Assembly: GCF_000378305.1 (NCBI RefSeq)
Contig: NZ_KB899540.1
Location: 67,924 to 131,923 of the forward strand
Direction of reading: 5' to 3'
DNA length: 64,000 bases
DNA from: Thioalkalivibrio sp. ALJ12
GTDB taxonomy: Bacteria > Pseudomonadota > Gammaproteobacteria > Ectothiorhodospirales > Ectothiorhodospiraceae
Positions within the stretch are counted from its first letter, which is position 1. The number at the start of each line of letters is the position of its first letter. Below are positions 43,953 through 53,102 of the stretch, one piece after another. The notes beneath the pieces were generated by a model. The model was not told the DNA's origin, did no database searches, and saw nothing but the letters and a program-made list of their open reading frames with translations. Made by a program: the position numbers and the translations under genes.

Positions 43953-44603
43953 CTAATCCACCACGCGGCCGGGACAGGCGTCGCTCAGGGGGCATCCCTG
44001 ACAAAGCGGTTTCGGACGGCAGCGCTGCTTGCCGTGTTCCACAATCAAGGCATGCAGATCATTGAAGGCCTGCGCATCCGGCCCCAGCTCCGACTCCACC
44101 CAGGCCCGCAGGTCGTCGTAGGCGCCGCGCGCATGCGGCAGGTCCAGCCGTTCGAACAGTCGCCGGGTGTAGGCATCGACCACGAACACCGGCCGTTCGA
44201 AGGCGTACAGCACGATGTCGTCCGCCGTCTCCGGCCCCACGCCCTTGACGCCCAGAAGGGCCGAGCGCAGGGCCTCGGTCTCCATGCGGGCCAGGGCTTC
44301 CACCCCGCCGTGCTGTTCCAGAAAGCGCAGCAGGTGCCGCAGACGGTCGGCCTTCACGTTGAAGTAGCCGCTCGGGCGGATGTGTTCGGCCAGGGTCTCG
44401 TGCGGGAGCTCCAGCAGGGCTTCCGGGTCCAGCACATCGGCCTCGCGCAGATTCGCGATTGCGCGTTCGACATTGGTCCAGCTGGTGTTCTGCGTGAGCA
44501 CCGCGCCCACCATGACCTCGAACGCCGACTCCGCCGGCCACCACTGCAGGTCGCCGTAGGCGCCCTGCAGGCGCTGCCGCACTTCGGCCACCCGCAACGA
44601 CAT
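43953..44603 (-). CDS. Endonuclease III-related HhH-GPD DNA glycosylase
   Basis: A 216-residue iron-sulfur glycosylase, distinct from Nth at 25788. The hairpin reads GVKGVGPETADDIVLYA: where Nth has the catalytic lysine (VGRKT), this has E (VGPET). The aspartate is kept (VVDAYTRRLF). This pattern is shared with monofunctional glycosylases such as MagIII, so it probably removes alkylated or other bases without AP lyase action. The cluster ligands are C-x6-C-x2-C-x5-C (CRPKPLCQGCPLSDAC). Its start overlaps the rluB stop (TGATG). Confidence 0.85.
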   Translation of the reverse strand: MSLRVAEVRQRLQGAYGDLQWWPAESAFEVMVGAVLTQNTSWTNVERAIANLREADVLDPEALLELPHETLAEHIRPSGYFNVKADRLRHLLRFLEQHGGVEALARMETEALRSALLGVKGVGPETADDIVLYAFERPVFVVDAYTRRLFERLDLPHARGAYDDLRAWVESELGPDAQAFNDLHALIVEHGKQRCRPKPLCQGCPLSDACPGRVVD

Positions 44604-45559
44604 CAGGAACGCGCCCGACCACCCGGCTTGCGCGGCCCACCCTTGCGCCCGGAACCTCCTGGCCCCGAACGCCCGGTCTTGCCGCCCTTGCCGGGGCCGC
44701 TCCCCGGCTTGGTGGAGCTCCAGCGATCCGCTTCGCGTACGCGCCCGCCCGACTTGCCCCGCTTGCCGCGCGCGGGCCGGGTGTTGCGGCCCGGCCCGCG
44801 GCGCCGACCCCGCTCGCGAATGGACTCCGGCACGGGCAGCTCGACTGCCTCGTACAGGGCCTCGACCTCGCGCACCTCCAGATCGCGCGAAGCGCCCGTC
44901 TTCAGACCGCGCCCGAGCACCACCGGTCCGTAGCGCACCCGGATCAGCCGGCTCACGGTCACACCTACGGCGTCCCACAGGCGGCGCACCAGACGGTTGC
45001 GGCCCTCGCTGACCACGACATGAAACCAGTGGTTGGCGCCGTCGCCGCCACGCTCTTCCAGGACATCGAAGCGCGCGGGACCATCCTCCAGCTCGACCCC
45101 TTCCAGCAGCATGCGCCGCGTATCGTCGGGGACCTCGCCCAGCACCCGCACCGCATACTCGCGCTCCAGCGAATGACTGGGGTGCATCAGGCGGTTCGCC
45201 AGTTCGCCATCGGTGGTGAACAGCAGCAGTCCCGAGGTATTCAGGTCGAGACGCCCGACCGCGACCCAGCGCTGCCCCTTCAGGCGCGGCAGGCTGGCGA
45301 ACACCGGCTTGCGGCCCTCGGGGTCGCTGCGACTGCAGATCTCGCCGACCGGCTTGTGATACACGAGCCAGCGATGCGCATGCTCCGCCATGTGGATCAC
45401 GCGGCCGCGCACGCGGATCACGTCATTCGGCCCGACCTGATCGCCCAGCTTCGCCGTGCGCTGGTTGACCTTCACCTCGCCGCGCTCGATCCAGCCCTCG
45501 ATCTCGCGCCGCGAACCGAGGCCGCGCGCCGCCAGGACCTTTTGTACCCGCTCCGACAT
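44603..45559 (-). CDS. rluB: 23S rRNA pseudouridine synthase, RluB type
   Basis: A 318-residue enzyme with an N-terminal S4 RNA-binding domain (MSERVQKVLAARGLGSRREI), the catalytic aspartate in GRLDLNTSGLLLFTTDG, and a long basic Gly/Arg/Lys-rich tail (about 255-318) typical of RluB. It makes pseudouridine in 23S rRNA helix 89. The ATG at 45559 is chosen by family start, although AGGA lies too close for a normal site. The scpA/scpB genes often next to it in other genomes are at 13.8-15.4 kb here. Confidence 0.92.
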   Translation of the reverse strand: MSERVQKVLAARGLGSRREIEGWIERGEVKVNQRTAKLGDQVGPNDVIRVRGRVIHMAEHAHRWLVYHKPVGEICSRSDPEGRKPVFASLPRLKGQRWVAVGRLDLNTSGLLLFTTDGELANRLMHPSHSLEREYAVRVLGEVPDDTRRMLLEGVELEDGPARFDVLEERGGDGANHWFHVVVSEGRNRLVRRLWDAVGVTVSRLIRVRYGPVVLGRGLKTGASRDLEVREVEALYEAVELPVPESIRERGRRRGPGRNTRPARGKRGKSGGRVREADRWSSTKPGSGPGKGGKTGRSGPGGSGRKGGPRKPGGRARS

Positions 45560-45657
45560 TCCTGCTGACTCCAGACGTCTCGATCCGGCCGCATTGCCGC
45601 GACCGGACCCGCATTCATTATGATGGGCGCTCACGATACACCAACAGGACGTTGCCC

Positions 45658-46194
45658 ATGAGCGCGAAGACCCCGGAAACCACCCCCGTCCAGACCCCGC
45701 TGAACATCGCCGTCCTCACGGTATCCGACAGCCGAACCCTGGCCGAGGACCGCTCCGGCGATGCCCTGGTGGAGCGGCTGGAGGGCGCAGGGCACCGGCT
45801 GGCCGAGCGCCGCGTGGTCCGGGACGACATCTATGCGATCCGTGCCGAACTCTCGCGCTGGATTGCGGATCCGGAGATCGACGCGGTGCTAACCACCGGC
45901 GGCACCGGCATCACGGGCCGCGACGGCACCCCGGAGGCCGCCTCGGTGCTACTGGACAAGACCATCGAGGGCTTCGGCGAGCTGTTCCGCATGCTCTCCT
46001 TTGAGGAGATCGGCACCTCCAGCCTGCAATCCCGCGCGCTGTCGGGCGTGGCCAACGGCACCTACGTCTTCGTGCTGCCGGGCTCCACCGGCGCCTGCCG
46101 CACCGCCTGGGACCGCATCATCCAGGCCCAGCTGGACGACCGCACCATGCCCTGCAACCTGACCATGCTGATGCCGCGCCTGAAGGAGTCCTGA
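45658..46194 (+). CDS. moaB: Molybdenum cofactor biosynthesis protein B
   Basis: A 178-residue MoaB/MogA-type protein of molybdopterin adenylylation. The signature [17 protein letters not shown] and the C-terminal [19 protein letters not shown] are clear, with a flexible 15-residue N-terminus. The start ATG at 45658 follows an AGGAC. It stands alone, convergent with a DUF488 gene four bases away. Confidence 0.93.
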   Translation: MSAKTPETTPVQTPLNIAVLTVSDSRTLAEDRSGDALVERLEGAGHRLAERRVVRDDIYAIRAELSRWIADPEIDAVLTTGGTGITGRDGTPEAASVLLDKTIEGFGELFRMLSFEEIGTSSLQSRALSGVANGTYVFVLPGSTGACRTAWDRIIQAQLDDRTMPCNLTMLMPRLKES

Positions 46195-46198
46195 GCGA

Positions 46199-46624
46199 TT
46201 ACCCCCCCGTCCCGGGCTCGTCAGGCGCGAAGCACACCGGCGAAACACGTTCGCCGGTGTGCTCCTCCTCGGCCCTCTCGGCATTGAGGAGATCTCGCAA
46301 CACCGCCGCGTGGCTGTGCTCCACGTCCCGCGTGGCCGTCAGCAGGGTCAGGCGGCCACGGCCGGCGTACCCCAGTAGCCGGCCCCAGGCCTCGGGGGCC
46401 GCCCCCAGTTCCGCTTGGTAACGGCGGCAGAAATCGCGCCAGCGCCCCGGGTCATGACCGAACCAGCGGCGCAGCTCCAGGGACGGCGCGATGGCCTTTT
46501 CCCAGGCATCCAGTGCGAGTGTGGATTTCTTTATCCCCCGCGGCCAGAGGCGATCAACCAGCACACGACACCCGTCGTCGGGCCCGACCGGATCGTAGAC
46601 GCGCCGGATCCGCACCCGTTCCAT
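46199..46624 (-). CDS. DUF488 (YeaO-like) family protein
   Basis: A 141-residue protein that opens RIRRVYDPVGPDDGCRVLVD, then LWPRGIKKSTLALDAWEK and WFGHDPGRWRDF, the YeaO pattern. Function is unknown; the family is small and soluble. It begins seven bases after the amidotransferase stop, so it is in the same operon. Confidence 0.88.
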   Translation of the reverse strand: MERVRIRRVYDPVGPDDGCRVLVDRLWPRGIKKSTLALDAWEKAIAPSLELRRWFGHDPGRWRDFCRRYQAELGAAPEAWGRLLGYAGRGRLTLLTATRDVEHSHAAVLRDLLNAERAEEEHTGERVSPVCFAPDEPGTGG

Positions 46625-46631
46625 GCGGCGC

Positions 46632-48416
46632 TTACCGATCCACGTGGGTCTGCAGCCAGTATTCGAGCAGGGCCGCATGCCACAGCTTGGAACCCTGGAT
46701 GCGGGTGAAGTACTGATCCGGGGCGTCCAGCAGCTTGTCGATGTAGGCCGGCTGGTACAGCCCGCGCTCGCGCGAGGCGCGCGAGGTCAGGATGTCGCGC
46801 ATGAACTCGAGGAAGTCGCCGCGCACGTATTTGAGTGCCGGCACCGGGAAGTAGCCCTTGGGCCGGTCCAGCACCGCGTCCGGCAGGCGCCCGCGGGCGA
46901 TGCGGCGCAGCACGTCCTTGCCGCCGTCGCCCAGCTTCAGGTGCGGCGGCATCGCGGCGGCGGTCTCCACCAGCTCGTGATCCAGGAACGGGACCCGCGC
47001 CTCCAGGCCGAAGGCCATGGTCATGTTGTCCACGCGCTTGACCGGGTCGTCCACGATCAGCGTGGTCACATCCAGCGCCAGCACCGCGTCGATGAAGGAA
47101 TCCGCGCGGTCGGTCTCGAGTTCGGCGAACTGCTCGCGCAGCCAGTCGCCGGTCACGTCGTTCGCCGGCGGGTGGCGCAGCATCTCGGCCATCTCGGGGT
47201 GGTCGCGGTCGAAGTAGTGGCGGCGGAAGCGTTCCACCCAGTCGCCGTGGCGGTCCTCGGCCATCTGCGGGTACCAGAAGTAGCCGCCGAAGACCTCGTC
47301 CGCGCCCTGGCCGGACTGCACCACTTTCACATGCTGCGAGACCTGTTCCGAGAGCAGGTAGAAGGCCACCGCATCCTGGCCGAACATCGGCTCGGCCATC
47401 GCCCCCACCGCCTCCGGCAGGCGGGCCAGCACCTGGTCGTTGGGGATCAGCGTGGCCTGATGGTCGGTGGCGTAGCGCTCGGCGACCGGATCGGAGTACT
47501 CGAACTCCGATCCCTTCTCCTCCGGCTGGTCCTCGAAGCCGACGGTGAAGGTACGCAGGTCCTGCGCCCCCTCCTCCATCGCCAGCGCGACCAGCAGAGA
47601 GGAATCCAGTCCTCCGGAGAGCAACACGCCCACCGGCACGTCGGCCACCTCCAGGCGCTTGCGCACGGCGCTGCGCAGACTGTGCTCGATACGCTCCTGC
47701 CATTCGGCGTCGGACACGGCCTCGGCCGGGCGGTGGGCATACAGCGTCCAGTAACGTTGCAGTCGCTCCTGCCCACGCGCATCGATACTGAGGTAATGCC
47801 CCGGCTCCAGCTTGCGGATACCGCGCAGCACGGTACGCGGCGCGGGCACCACCGCGTGCAGCGAGAACAGCATGTGCAACGCCTCGGCATCCAGCTCGGT
47901 GTCCACGTCGCCCGCCGCCAGCAGCGCCTGGGTGTTGGAGGCGAAGCGGATGCCGTCGCCACCGCGCGCCAGATACAGCGGCTTGATGCCCATGCGGTCG
48001 CGCGCCAGCAGCAAGCGCTGGGCGTGGCCGTCATACAGCGCAAAGGCAAACATGCCGTGCAGCCGGGCGACGATGCCCTCGCCCCACTCGGCATAGCCGC
48101 GCAGGATGACCTCGGTATCGCCGGTGGAGAAGAAGCGATGGCCGCGGCCCTCCAGCTCGCTGCGCAGGGCACGGAAGTTGTAGATCGCGCCGTTGAACAC
48201 CAGCGCGAGCCCGGTCTCCGGGTCGAACATCGGCTGGTGCGCGCGCTGCGACAGGTCCAGGATCGACAGGCGCCGGTGCCCCAGGGCCACCCGCCCGGAG
48301 GCCCACAGCCCGTCGGCATCCGGCCCGCGCCGTTCCAGGCAGGGCAGCATGCGCGCCACGGCCTCGCCACTGGCGCGCCGTTCACCCCAGACGAATTCTC
48401 CCGCGATCCCGCACAT
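46632..48416 (-). CDS. Asparagine-synthase-family glutamine amidotransferase
   Basis: 594 residues. The N-terminal class II glutaminase has the nucleophile Cys2 (MCGIAGEF). The C-terminal synthetase domain has the PP-loop GVLLSGGLDSSLLVAL (about residue 270). The form, including LFSLHAVVPAPRTVLRGIRKL, is closer to the amidotransferase that makes the osmolyte N-acetylglutaminylglutamine amide than to plain AsnB. The usual partner genes (an acetyltransferase-ATP-grasp fusion and a peptidase) are absent, so asparagine synthesis is also possible. The ATG has AAGGAAAG upstream. DUF488 follows. Confidence 0.85.
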   Translation of the reverse strand: MCGIAGEFVWGERRASGEAVARMLPCLERRGPDADGLWASGRVALGHRRLSILDLSQRAHQPMFDPETGLALVFNGAIYNFRALRSELEGRGHRFFSTGDTEVILRGYAEWGEGIVARLHGMFAFALYDGHAQRLLLARDRMGIKPLYLARGGDGIRFASNTQALLAAGDVDTELDAEALHMLFSLHAVVPAPRTVLRGIRKLEPGHYLSIDARGQERLQRYWTLYAHRPAEAVSDAEWQERIEHSLRSAVRKRLEVADVPVGVLLSGGLDSSLLVALAMEEGAQDLRTFTVGFEDQPEEKGSEFEYSDPVAERYATDHQATLIPNDQVLARLPEAVGAMAEPMFGQDAVAFYLLSEQVSQHVKVVQSGQGADEVFGGYFWYPQMAEDRHGDWVERFRRHYFDRDHPEMAEMLRHPPANDVTGDWLREQFAELETDRADSFIDAVLALDVTTLIVDDPVKRVDNMTMAFGLEARVPFLDHELVETAAAMPPHLKLGDGGKDVLRRIARGRLPDAVLDRPKGYFPVPALKYVRGDFLEFMRDILTSRASRERGLYQPAYIDKLLDAPDQYFTRIQGSKLWHAALLEYWLQTHVDR

Positions 48417-48451
48417 CGATTCTTTCCTTGCTGGTTGGGTGGCTTGGTTTT

Positions 48452-48510
48452 GGAGCCGGCTTGTTCCTCTCCGGCGCAGGCAGGGCTTCGCCTGCAGGCA
48501 GGCTCCTACC
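48452..48510. repeat. REP-like palindromic repeat
   Basis: A spacer element with GGAGCC...GGCTTCGCCTGCAGGCAGGCTCC that can fold on itself. It resembles the short dispersed palindromes (GTAGGAGCCTGCCTGCAGGC type) found between genes in many gammaproteobacteria. It lies between asnB-like and LysR genes. Confidence 0.55.
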
Positions 48511-49408
48511 GTTCAGGGGGCTCTGACGAGCTTCCGCCGAAGGCGGCCTCCAGGGCCTCCATCAGGGCCTGGCTGGCGGCCCCGGCGCGGTCGCGATCCG
48601 CGTGCGCCATGTAGAACGGCACCTCGTGGCGCGTGCCTGCCTCCAGGTTCAATTCGACCAGACACCCCTGCTCAAGATCCTCCGCGATACGATCCAGCGG
48701 CAGCCAGGCGAAGCCGATCCCGGAGCGCAGGATCGCGCGCGCGGTACTCATGTGCGAGACCGTCCAGCGCTGGTCGGCCTCGAGCCAGCCACCCTCCCCG
48801 GCCTGCTGCTCGCCGGAATCACGAACCACGATCTGGCGCTGCGCCTGCAGGTCCCGCCGTGTCAGCCGCTGGCCGTCGGCCAGCGGATGTCCCGGGTGTG
48901 CCACGCAGACCATGACCTGATCCGCCAGCCAGACACCCAGATAACCGCCCGGCAGCTCCGGCGCGATCAGGATATCCACCCGGCCTTCGCGCAGGAGTTC
49001 CGGGCCGCCGCTCAGGACGACCTCCTCCAGCTGGACACGCGTGGCCGGATAGGCACGGGAAAAGCGCTCCAGCGCCTGGATCACCGGGCCCCGCGGCAAG
49101 ATCTGGTCCACCGCCAGCCGCACCTCGGACTCCACACCGGCGGCGAGCGCACCGGCCAGGGCCTCGATCTCGGCGGCCTCCTCCAGCAGGTGCTCGGCAC
49201 GGCGCAGCAGCGCCTCGCCCGCCGGGGTCAGCACCGCCTTGCGGCCCTGGACTTCGAAGACCTCGACGCCCAGGCGCTCTTCCAGCTTCTGCACCGCATG
49301 ATTCACACTGGAGGGGCTCTTGTGAACTTGTTCCGCGGCACGAGCAAAACCGCCGGCGGCCACCACCGCCTGCAACATGCGCCATTGCTCCAGGGAGACG
49401 CGGATCAA
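48506..49408 (-). CDS. LysR family transcriptional regulator
   Basis: A 300-residue regulator with an N-terminal winged helix (LEQWRMLQAVVAAGGFARAA, KSPSSVNHAVQKLEERLG) and a periplasmic-binding-like effector domain. The TTG at 49408 is the only start allowed by the in-frame stop just upstream. The regulated genes are not obvious: the neighbour on the left is on the same strand and separated by a REP-like repeat. The effector is unknown. Confidence 0.92.
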   Translation of the reverse strand: MIRVSLEQWRMLQAVVAAGGFARAAEQVHKSPSSVNHAVQKLEERLGVEVFEVQGRKAVLTPAGEALLRRAEHLLEEAAEIEALAGALAAGVESEVRLAVDQILPRGPVIQALERFSRAYPATRVQLEEVVLSGGPELLREGRVDILIAPELPGGYLGVWLADQVMVCVAHPGHPLADGQRLTRRDLQAQRQIVVRDSGEQQAGEGGWLEADQRWTVSHMSTARAILRSGIGFAWLPLDRIAEDLEQGCLVELNLEAGTRHEVPFYMAHADRDRAGAASQALMEALEAAFGGSSSEPPER

Positions 49409-49537
49409 TGGACCCGCCTACGTCGGCATCCAGGAGTCCACGCCAGGACGCGGCGGCCCCGTTCTGGTGACAGGCTGCACCGCCACTGCCGCGGCTTCTC
49501 AGCACACAGCATCGAACCAAACGCCGCCCGATTCATC

Positions 49538-49927
49538 TTAGTGTTCCTCGGGGCACCCGCAGCCGGTCTTGTGGATACGCCGATGCCATTCCTCGCGCAT
49601 CCGCGCGCAGGCGGTCGTGGTCATCAGCAGCAGATGGACCGTGGAGGGGTAGATCCGGCCATCCATGCGCAGGGTCTCGGTCAGCTCCGGGTCCTTGCCC
49701 TCGGGAATGTAGAAAAAGTCCTGTCCCTCGCGCAGCTGGTCCTTTTGCGCCTTGAACAGGCGAAAGGCCGTGCCCTTGGGCACTCCGTTCCATTCGTCGA
49801 TCTGACGCAGGCTCAGGGTGGCGTACCCCGCATGAATAATCGGTTCCGGCGGGGTCGCGCTGGCGGAACCCTCACGCCCGGGAAACAGTCCTGCACTACG
49901 GGGGTCTTCGTCGCTTTCGATCCTCAT
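49538..49927 (-). CDS. Hypothetical protein, possible HTH
   Basis: 129 residues. The middle, LSLRQIDEWNGVPKGTAFRL followed by FKAQKDQLREGQDFFYI, looks like a helix-turn-helix, and the C-terminus has a CGCPEEH motif. I do not recognise a named family with confidence. It is divergent from sohB by 50 bp, so it might regulate it, but nothing shows this directly. Confidence 0.6.
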   Translation of the reverse strand: MRIESDEDPRSAGLFPGREGSASATPPEPIIHAGYATLSLRQIDEWNGVPKGTAFRLFKAQKDQLREGQDFFYIPEGKDPELTETLRMDGRIYPSTVHLLLMTTTACARMREEWHRRIHKTGCGCPEEH

Positions 49928-49977
49928 GCTGGCATTATGGCATGCCGAAAGCCGGCCGACGGAACAGGACGACACGG

Positions 49978-51060
49978 ATGGAATTGTTACAGGAATACGG
50001 GCTGTTCTTCGCCAAACTCGTGACCGCCCTCGTAGTGGTGCTGATCTTCGTGAGCGCCGCGGCGGGGGTGGTCGCCAAGAGCCGCGAGAGGCGGCCGGAC
50101 CGCCTGACGGTACGCAAGCTGAACGATCGCTATCGCCGCATGGAGAAAACCATTCGCCACGCGGTCGAGGGAAGCGCGACCTGGCGGGCCCGGCTGCGCA
50201 AGAAGCTGGGATGGCGCGGCAGCGATTCCTCGCCCGGCGAAGGCGAATCCACCGAAGCGCCAAAGCCGGAAACCCCGACCGAACACCCCGGCCCGGATTC
50301 CGGCGAACAGGAACGGCCCAGGGTGTATGTGCTGCACTTCAACGGCGACATCCGCGCCTCCAGCGTCGACAGCCTGCGCGAGGAGGTCACCGCAATCCTG
50401 ACCCTCGCCCGCCCCGAGCAGGACCGGGTGATCGTATGTCTGGAAAGCCCGGGCGGGCTCGTCCCGTCGTACGGCCTGGCCGCCTCGCAACTGGCCCGCC
50501 TGCGCGACCAGGGACTGGACCTGACCGTCGCGGTGGATCGTGTCGCGGCCAGCGGCGGGTACATGATGGCCGCGGTGGCAAACCGCATTGTGGCGGCACC
50601 CTTCGCGGTGCTGGGGTCGATCGGGGTCGTAGCCCAGATTCCGAACCTCCACCGCTGGCTGGAGCGTCATGACATCGATGTCGAACTGCTGACCGCCGGT
50701 GAGTACAAGCGCACCCTGACCGTACTCGGGGAGAACACGGACGAGGGCCGGCGCAAGTTCCGCGAGCAGCTGGACGAGGCGCACGACCAGTTCAAGACGT
50801 TTCTTTCCCGCTACCGCCCATCCCTGGACCTGGAGAAAGTGGCAACCGGCGAGCACTGGTACGGCGAACAGGCACACGACCTGGGCCTGGCCGATGAACT
50901 GCGAACCAGCGATGATCTGCTGCTGGAGACCAGCCGCGAGGCCGACCTGTTCGAGATTACCTATACGCGCCCGCAGCGCCTGAGCCGACGCGTCACGCTG
51001 GCGATGGAATCCATCGTCGAGCGTGCGCTGCGCGGCAGCGCTCCTCATGAACGGCTATAA
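49978..51060 (+). CDS. sohB: SohB-like inner-membrane serine protease
   Basis: A 360-residue S49 peptidase (signal peptide peptidase family). It has an N-terminal membrane helix (12-33), a charged linker (80-112) and the protease domain. The nucleophile is S192 in RVAASGGYMMA and the base is K244 in TAGEYKRTLT, with ESPGG upstream. SohB removes leftover signal peptides or membrane fragments. The ATG at 49978 follows AGGA. Confidence 0.92.
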   Translation: MELLQEYGLFFAKLVTALVVVLIFVSAAAGVVAKSRERRPDRLTVRKLNDRYRRMEKTIRHAVEGSATWRARLRKKLGWRGSDSSPGEGESTEAPKPETPTEHPGPDSGEQERPRVYVLHFNGDIRASSVDSLREEVTAILTLARPEQDRVIVCLESPGGLVPSYGLAASQLARLRDQGLDLTVAVDRVAASGGYMMAAVANRIVAAPFAVLGSIGVVAQIPNLHRWLERHDIDVELLTAGEYKRTLTVLGENTDEGRRKFREQLDEAHDQFKTFLSRYRPSLDLEKVATGEHWYGEQAHDLGLADELRTSDDLLLETSREADLFEITYTRPQRLSRRVTLAMESIVERALRGSAPHERL

Positions 51061-51122
51061 CCGGGGAAGAAGCGCCCACCCCCAGTCGTCCAACATCAAG
51101 AACCGACCCGGAGGACACGACC

Positions 51123-51623
51123 ATGCAACATCGCTCCCGCACCCCTGCTTTTTTGCTCTGCCTGCTTGCCGGCATTGCCCTGTTCGCGTTGCCGCTGGCG
51201 GGCAGTGCGGACGACAAGATGCCCTGGGGCTCGGCCGAGATGATGGACCGCGAATACGAGCCACGAAAGGTGGTCTACGACGTCTATGTGGATACCGAAG
51301 ACGAGCTGAACATGGTGCTCGATCGCGTCAGCATGCTGAACAACGTCTACGAGTCCGATCCGTTCGAGGCCCACATCGTGCTGGTTTTGCATGGCCGCGA
51401 GGTCCCGTTCTTCACGCGCGACCAGTTCGAGGAGCGCGAGGAAACCATGCGTCGCGCCAAGTCCCTCAGTGAAGGCGGCGTCATCGAGTTCCGCATGTGT
51501 GAGGCCTCCGCCCGGCTGCGCGGCATCGACCACGAAGACGTCCACGGCTTTGTGAACCTGGTGCCCATGGCCGACGCCGAGATCATCGAACTGCAGCACG
51601 AGGGCTACCTGCTGATGCAGTGA
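51123..51623 (+). CDS. Secreted DsrE/F-like protein
   Basis: A 166-residue protein with a signal peptide (about 1-29, ending GSADD) and a DsrE-type fold: VDTEDELNMVLDRVSMLNNV, EAHIVLVLHGREVPFF and a single conserved cysteine in IEFRMCEASARLRG. Cytoplasmic DsrE proteins carry sulfur as a persulfide, and periplasmic relatives are common in sulfur oxidisers. Ribosome site GGAGG. A 443-residue haem-binding protein follows 118 bp later. Confidence 0.85.
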   Translation: MQHRSRTPAFLLCLLAGIALFALPLAGSADDKMPWGSAEMMDREYEPRKVVYDVYVDTEDELNMVLDRVSMLNNVYESDPFEAHIVLVLHGREVPFFTRDQFEEREETMRRAKSLSEGGVIEFRMCEASARLRGIDHEDVHGFVNLVPMADAEIIELQHEGYLLMQ

Positions 51624-51634
51624 GGCCCCGCCTG

Positions 51635-51669
51635 CAGGCAGACGCCAGAACCCTCGTGTCTGCCTGTTA
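51635..51669 (+). terminator. Candidate hairpin terminator after the DsrE-like gene
   Basis: CAGGCAGAC (51635-51643) pairs with GTCTGCCTG (51658-51666), followed by only TTAA. The stem is perfect but the U-tract is poor, so it may be a transcript-end structure rather than a strong intrinsic terminator. Confidence 0.45.
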
Positions 51670-51741
51670 ACGCCCCTTCAATGGCTGCCCCGAGCAAGCC
51701 TCCCTACGCCCCATCGATAGCACCCCAAGGAATCCCCGCTC

Positions 51742-53073
51742 ATGAAACGACGTCTGCTTGCCCTCCTGATCGCAGCCACCGGCCCCACCCTGGTTCTGGC
51801 CGACGAACCGCGGAAGAGCGACCCTGATCAGAATGTCTACATCCCAGGGGCCGAGGACAGCCAGGGCGTGTTGCGCGTGGCAGCAGTCTACAACGGGGAC
51901 CGCATCCGGATTCACTACGAGTACGAAACCAACAGCCCCAGCTGGTATCACCAGTACTGGCGCTACGAGGATGGCGAATGGGTGCGCTACGGCTCCGGCG
52001 GCCCGGAGCCGGACGAGCACGGCCTGTACGAAGACCGCATCTCGATGATGCTGGACGACGGCTCGGTCGACGACTTCATGCGCCTTGGTGGCTGGATGAC
52101 GGCACACGAAGGCATGCGCAGCCTGAGCTCGGAGGTGGATCGCGACGACGTGCGCGAACACCCCAAGCTGGGCGAAGCGATGGGCCGCAGCGATGTGCGC
52201 AAATACCTGCCGCAGACCCGCGAGACCGATGACCCGGAAGATGTCTCCTGGGACGCCATCCGCGATGATGACGAGCTCGAGGCGATGCGCGAGAACGGCG
52301 AATTCCTCGACCTGTGGCAATGGCGGGCCCACCGCAGCCACCCGATGGGGTACGCGGATAACGGCTATGTGCTGCACTACCGCCTCGCCTCCGAGGGCGA
52401 CAGCATGTTCACCACCAACTGGGACGACGACACCGAGCAGCCCGCCTATATGTTCGACCCCGACCAGGTGGGCGCCCCGGCCCTCGACTGGGAGCGCCTG
52501 GTCGCGGGCGAATATGGCCAGAACGACCCCTACTTCCTGTCGGAAAATAACTCGGTCGCGTTTGACCCCGACTATGACTGGCAGGAGGGCGACACCCTGC
52601 CCCAGCGCTTCCTGCGCGAGCCCGGTGGCAGCCGCGGCGCGATCGAGGCCTCGGGCGGCTACCAGGACGGGGCCTGGCGCATCGCGTTGACCCGCTCGCT
52701 CGACGCCCCGGACTCACGCGACAGCAAGGCACTTGAACAGGGCAATACCTACAACGTCGCCTTCGCCGTGCACAACGGCACCGGGGCCCGCTGGCATCTG
52801 GTCTCGCTGCCCCTGACGCTGGGGCTGGACAATGGCGAGGCCGACATCGAAGCCCAGTACACGGACGGACACCTGGACGACGCCGACCTCGAATGGACCG
52901 AGGTCCCGGTGTTCTATCCCGGACAGATGACCTACCAGCAGCTGCACAGCGACGCGCACGGGGCCGGCGGCCCGCTCGTGCGTGATGGCGACCTGGGCGT
53001 GCTTGACGCCCACGATCCGGAGGGCCTCGCGGACCTGATCATCGAGCACGAACTGCGTCAGCTGGAGAACTAG
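51742..53073 (+). CDS. Ethylbenzene-dehydrogenase-like haem-binding protein, periplasmic
   Basis: A 443-residue exported protein (signal peptide 1-20, ending TLVLA). It opens NVYIPGAEDSQGVLRVAAVY and is beta-rich with many aromatic residues, in the style of the haem-b gamma subunits of ethylbenzene dehydrogenase and DMSO-reductase-type enzymes. There is no CxxCH, so haem would be non-covalent. Met/His pairs (HPMGYADNGY, QLHSDAHG) are ligand candidates. No catalytic molybdenum subunit is encoded here. The role may be an electron carrier or haem sensor. Confidence 0.72.
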   Translation: MKRRLLALLIAATGPTLVLADEPRKSDPDQNVYIPGAEDSQGVLRVAAVYNGDRIRIHYEYETNSPSWYHQYWRYEDGEWVRYGSGGPEPDEHGLYEDRISMMLDDGSVDDFMRLGGWMTAHEGMRSLSSEVDRDDVREHPKLGEAMGRSDVRKYLPQTRETDDPEDVSWDAIRDDDELEAMRENGEFLDLWQWRAHRSHPMGYADNGYVLHYRLASEGDSMFTTNWDDDTEQPAYMFDPDQVGAPALDWERLVAGEYGQNDPYFLSENNSVAFDPDYDWQEGDTLPQRFLREPGGSRGAIEASGGYQDGAWRIALTRSLDAPDSRDSKALEQGNTYNVAFAVHNGTGARWHLVSLPLTLGLDNGEADIEAQYTDGHLDDADLEWTEVPVFYPGQMTYQQLHSDAHGAGGPLVRDGDLGVLDAHDPEGLADLIIEHELRQLEN

Positions 53074-53102
53074 GGGGACCAATGTCTCCCCAGGACTGAT
53101 CG

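Noticed and set aside
49538-49927. Phage-antirepressor-like protein as a sign of prophage
   Set aside because: Only a weak helix-turn-helix resemblance, and no integrase, structural gene or attachment site nearby.
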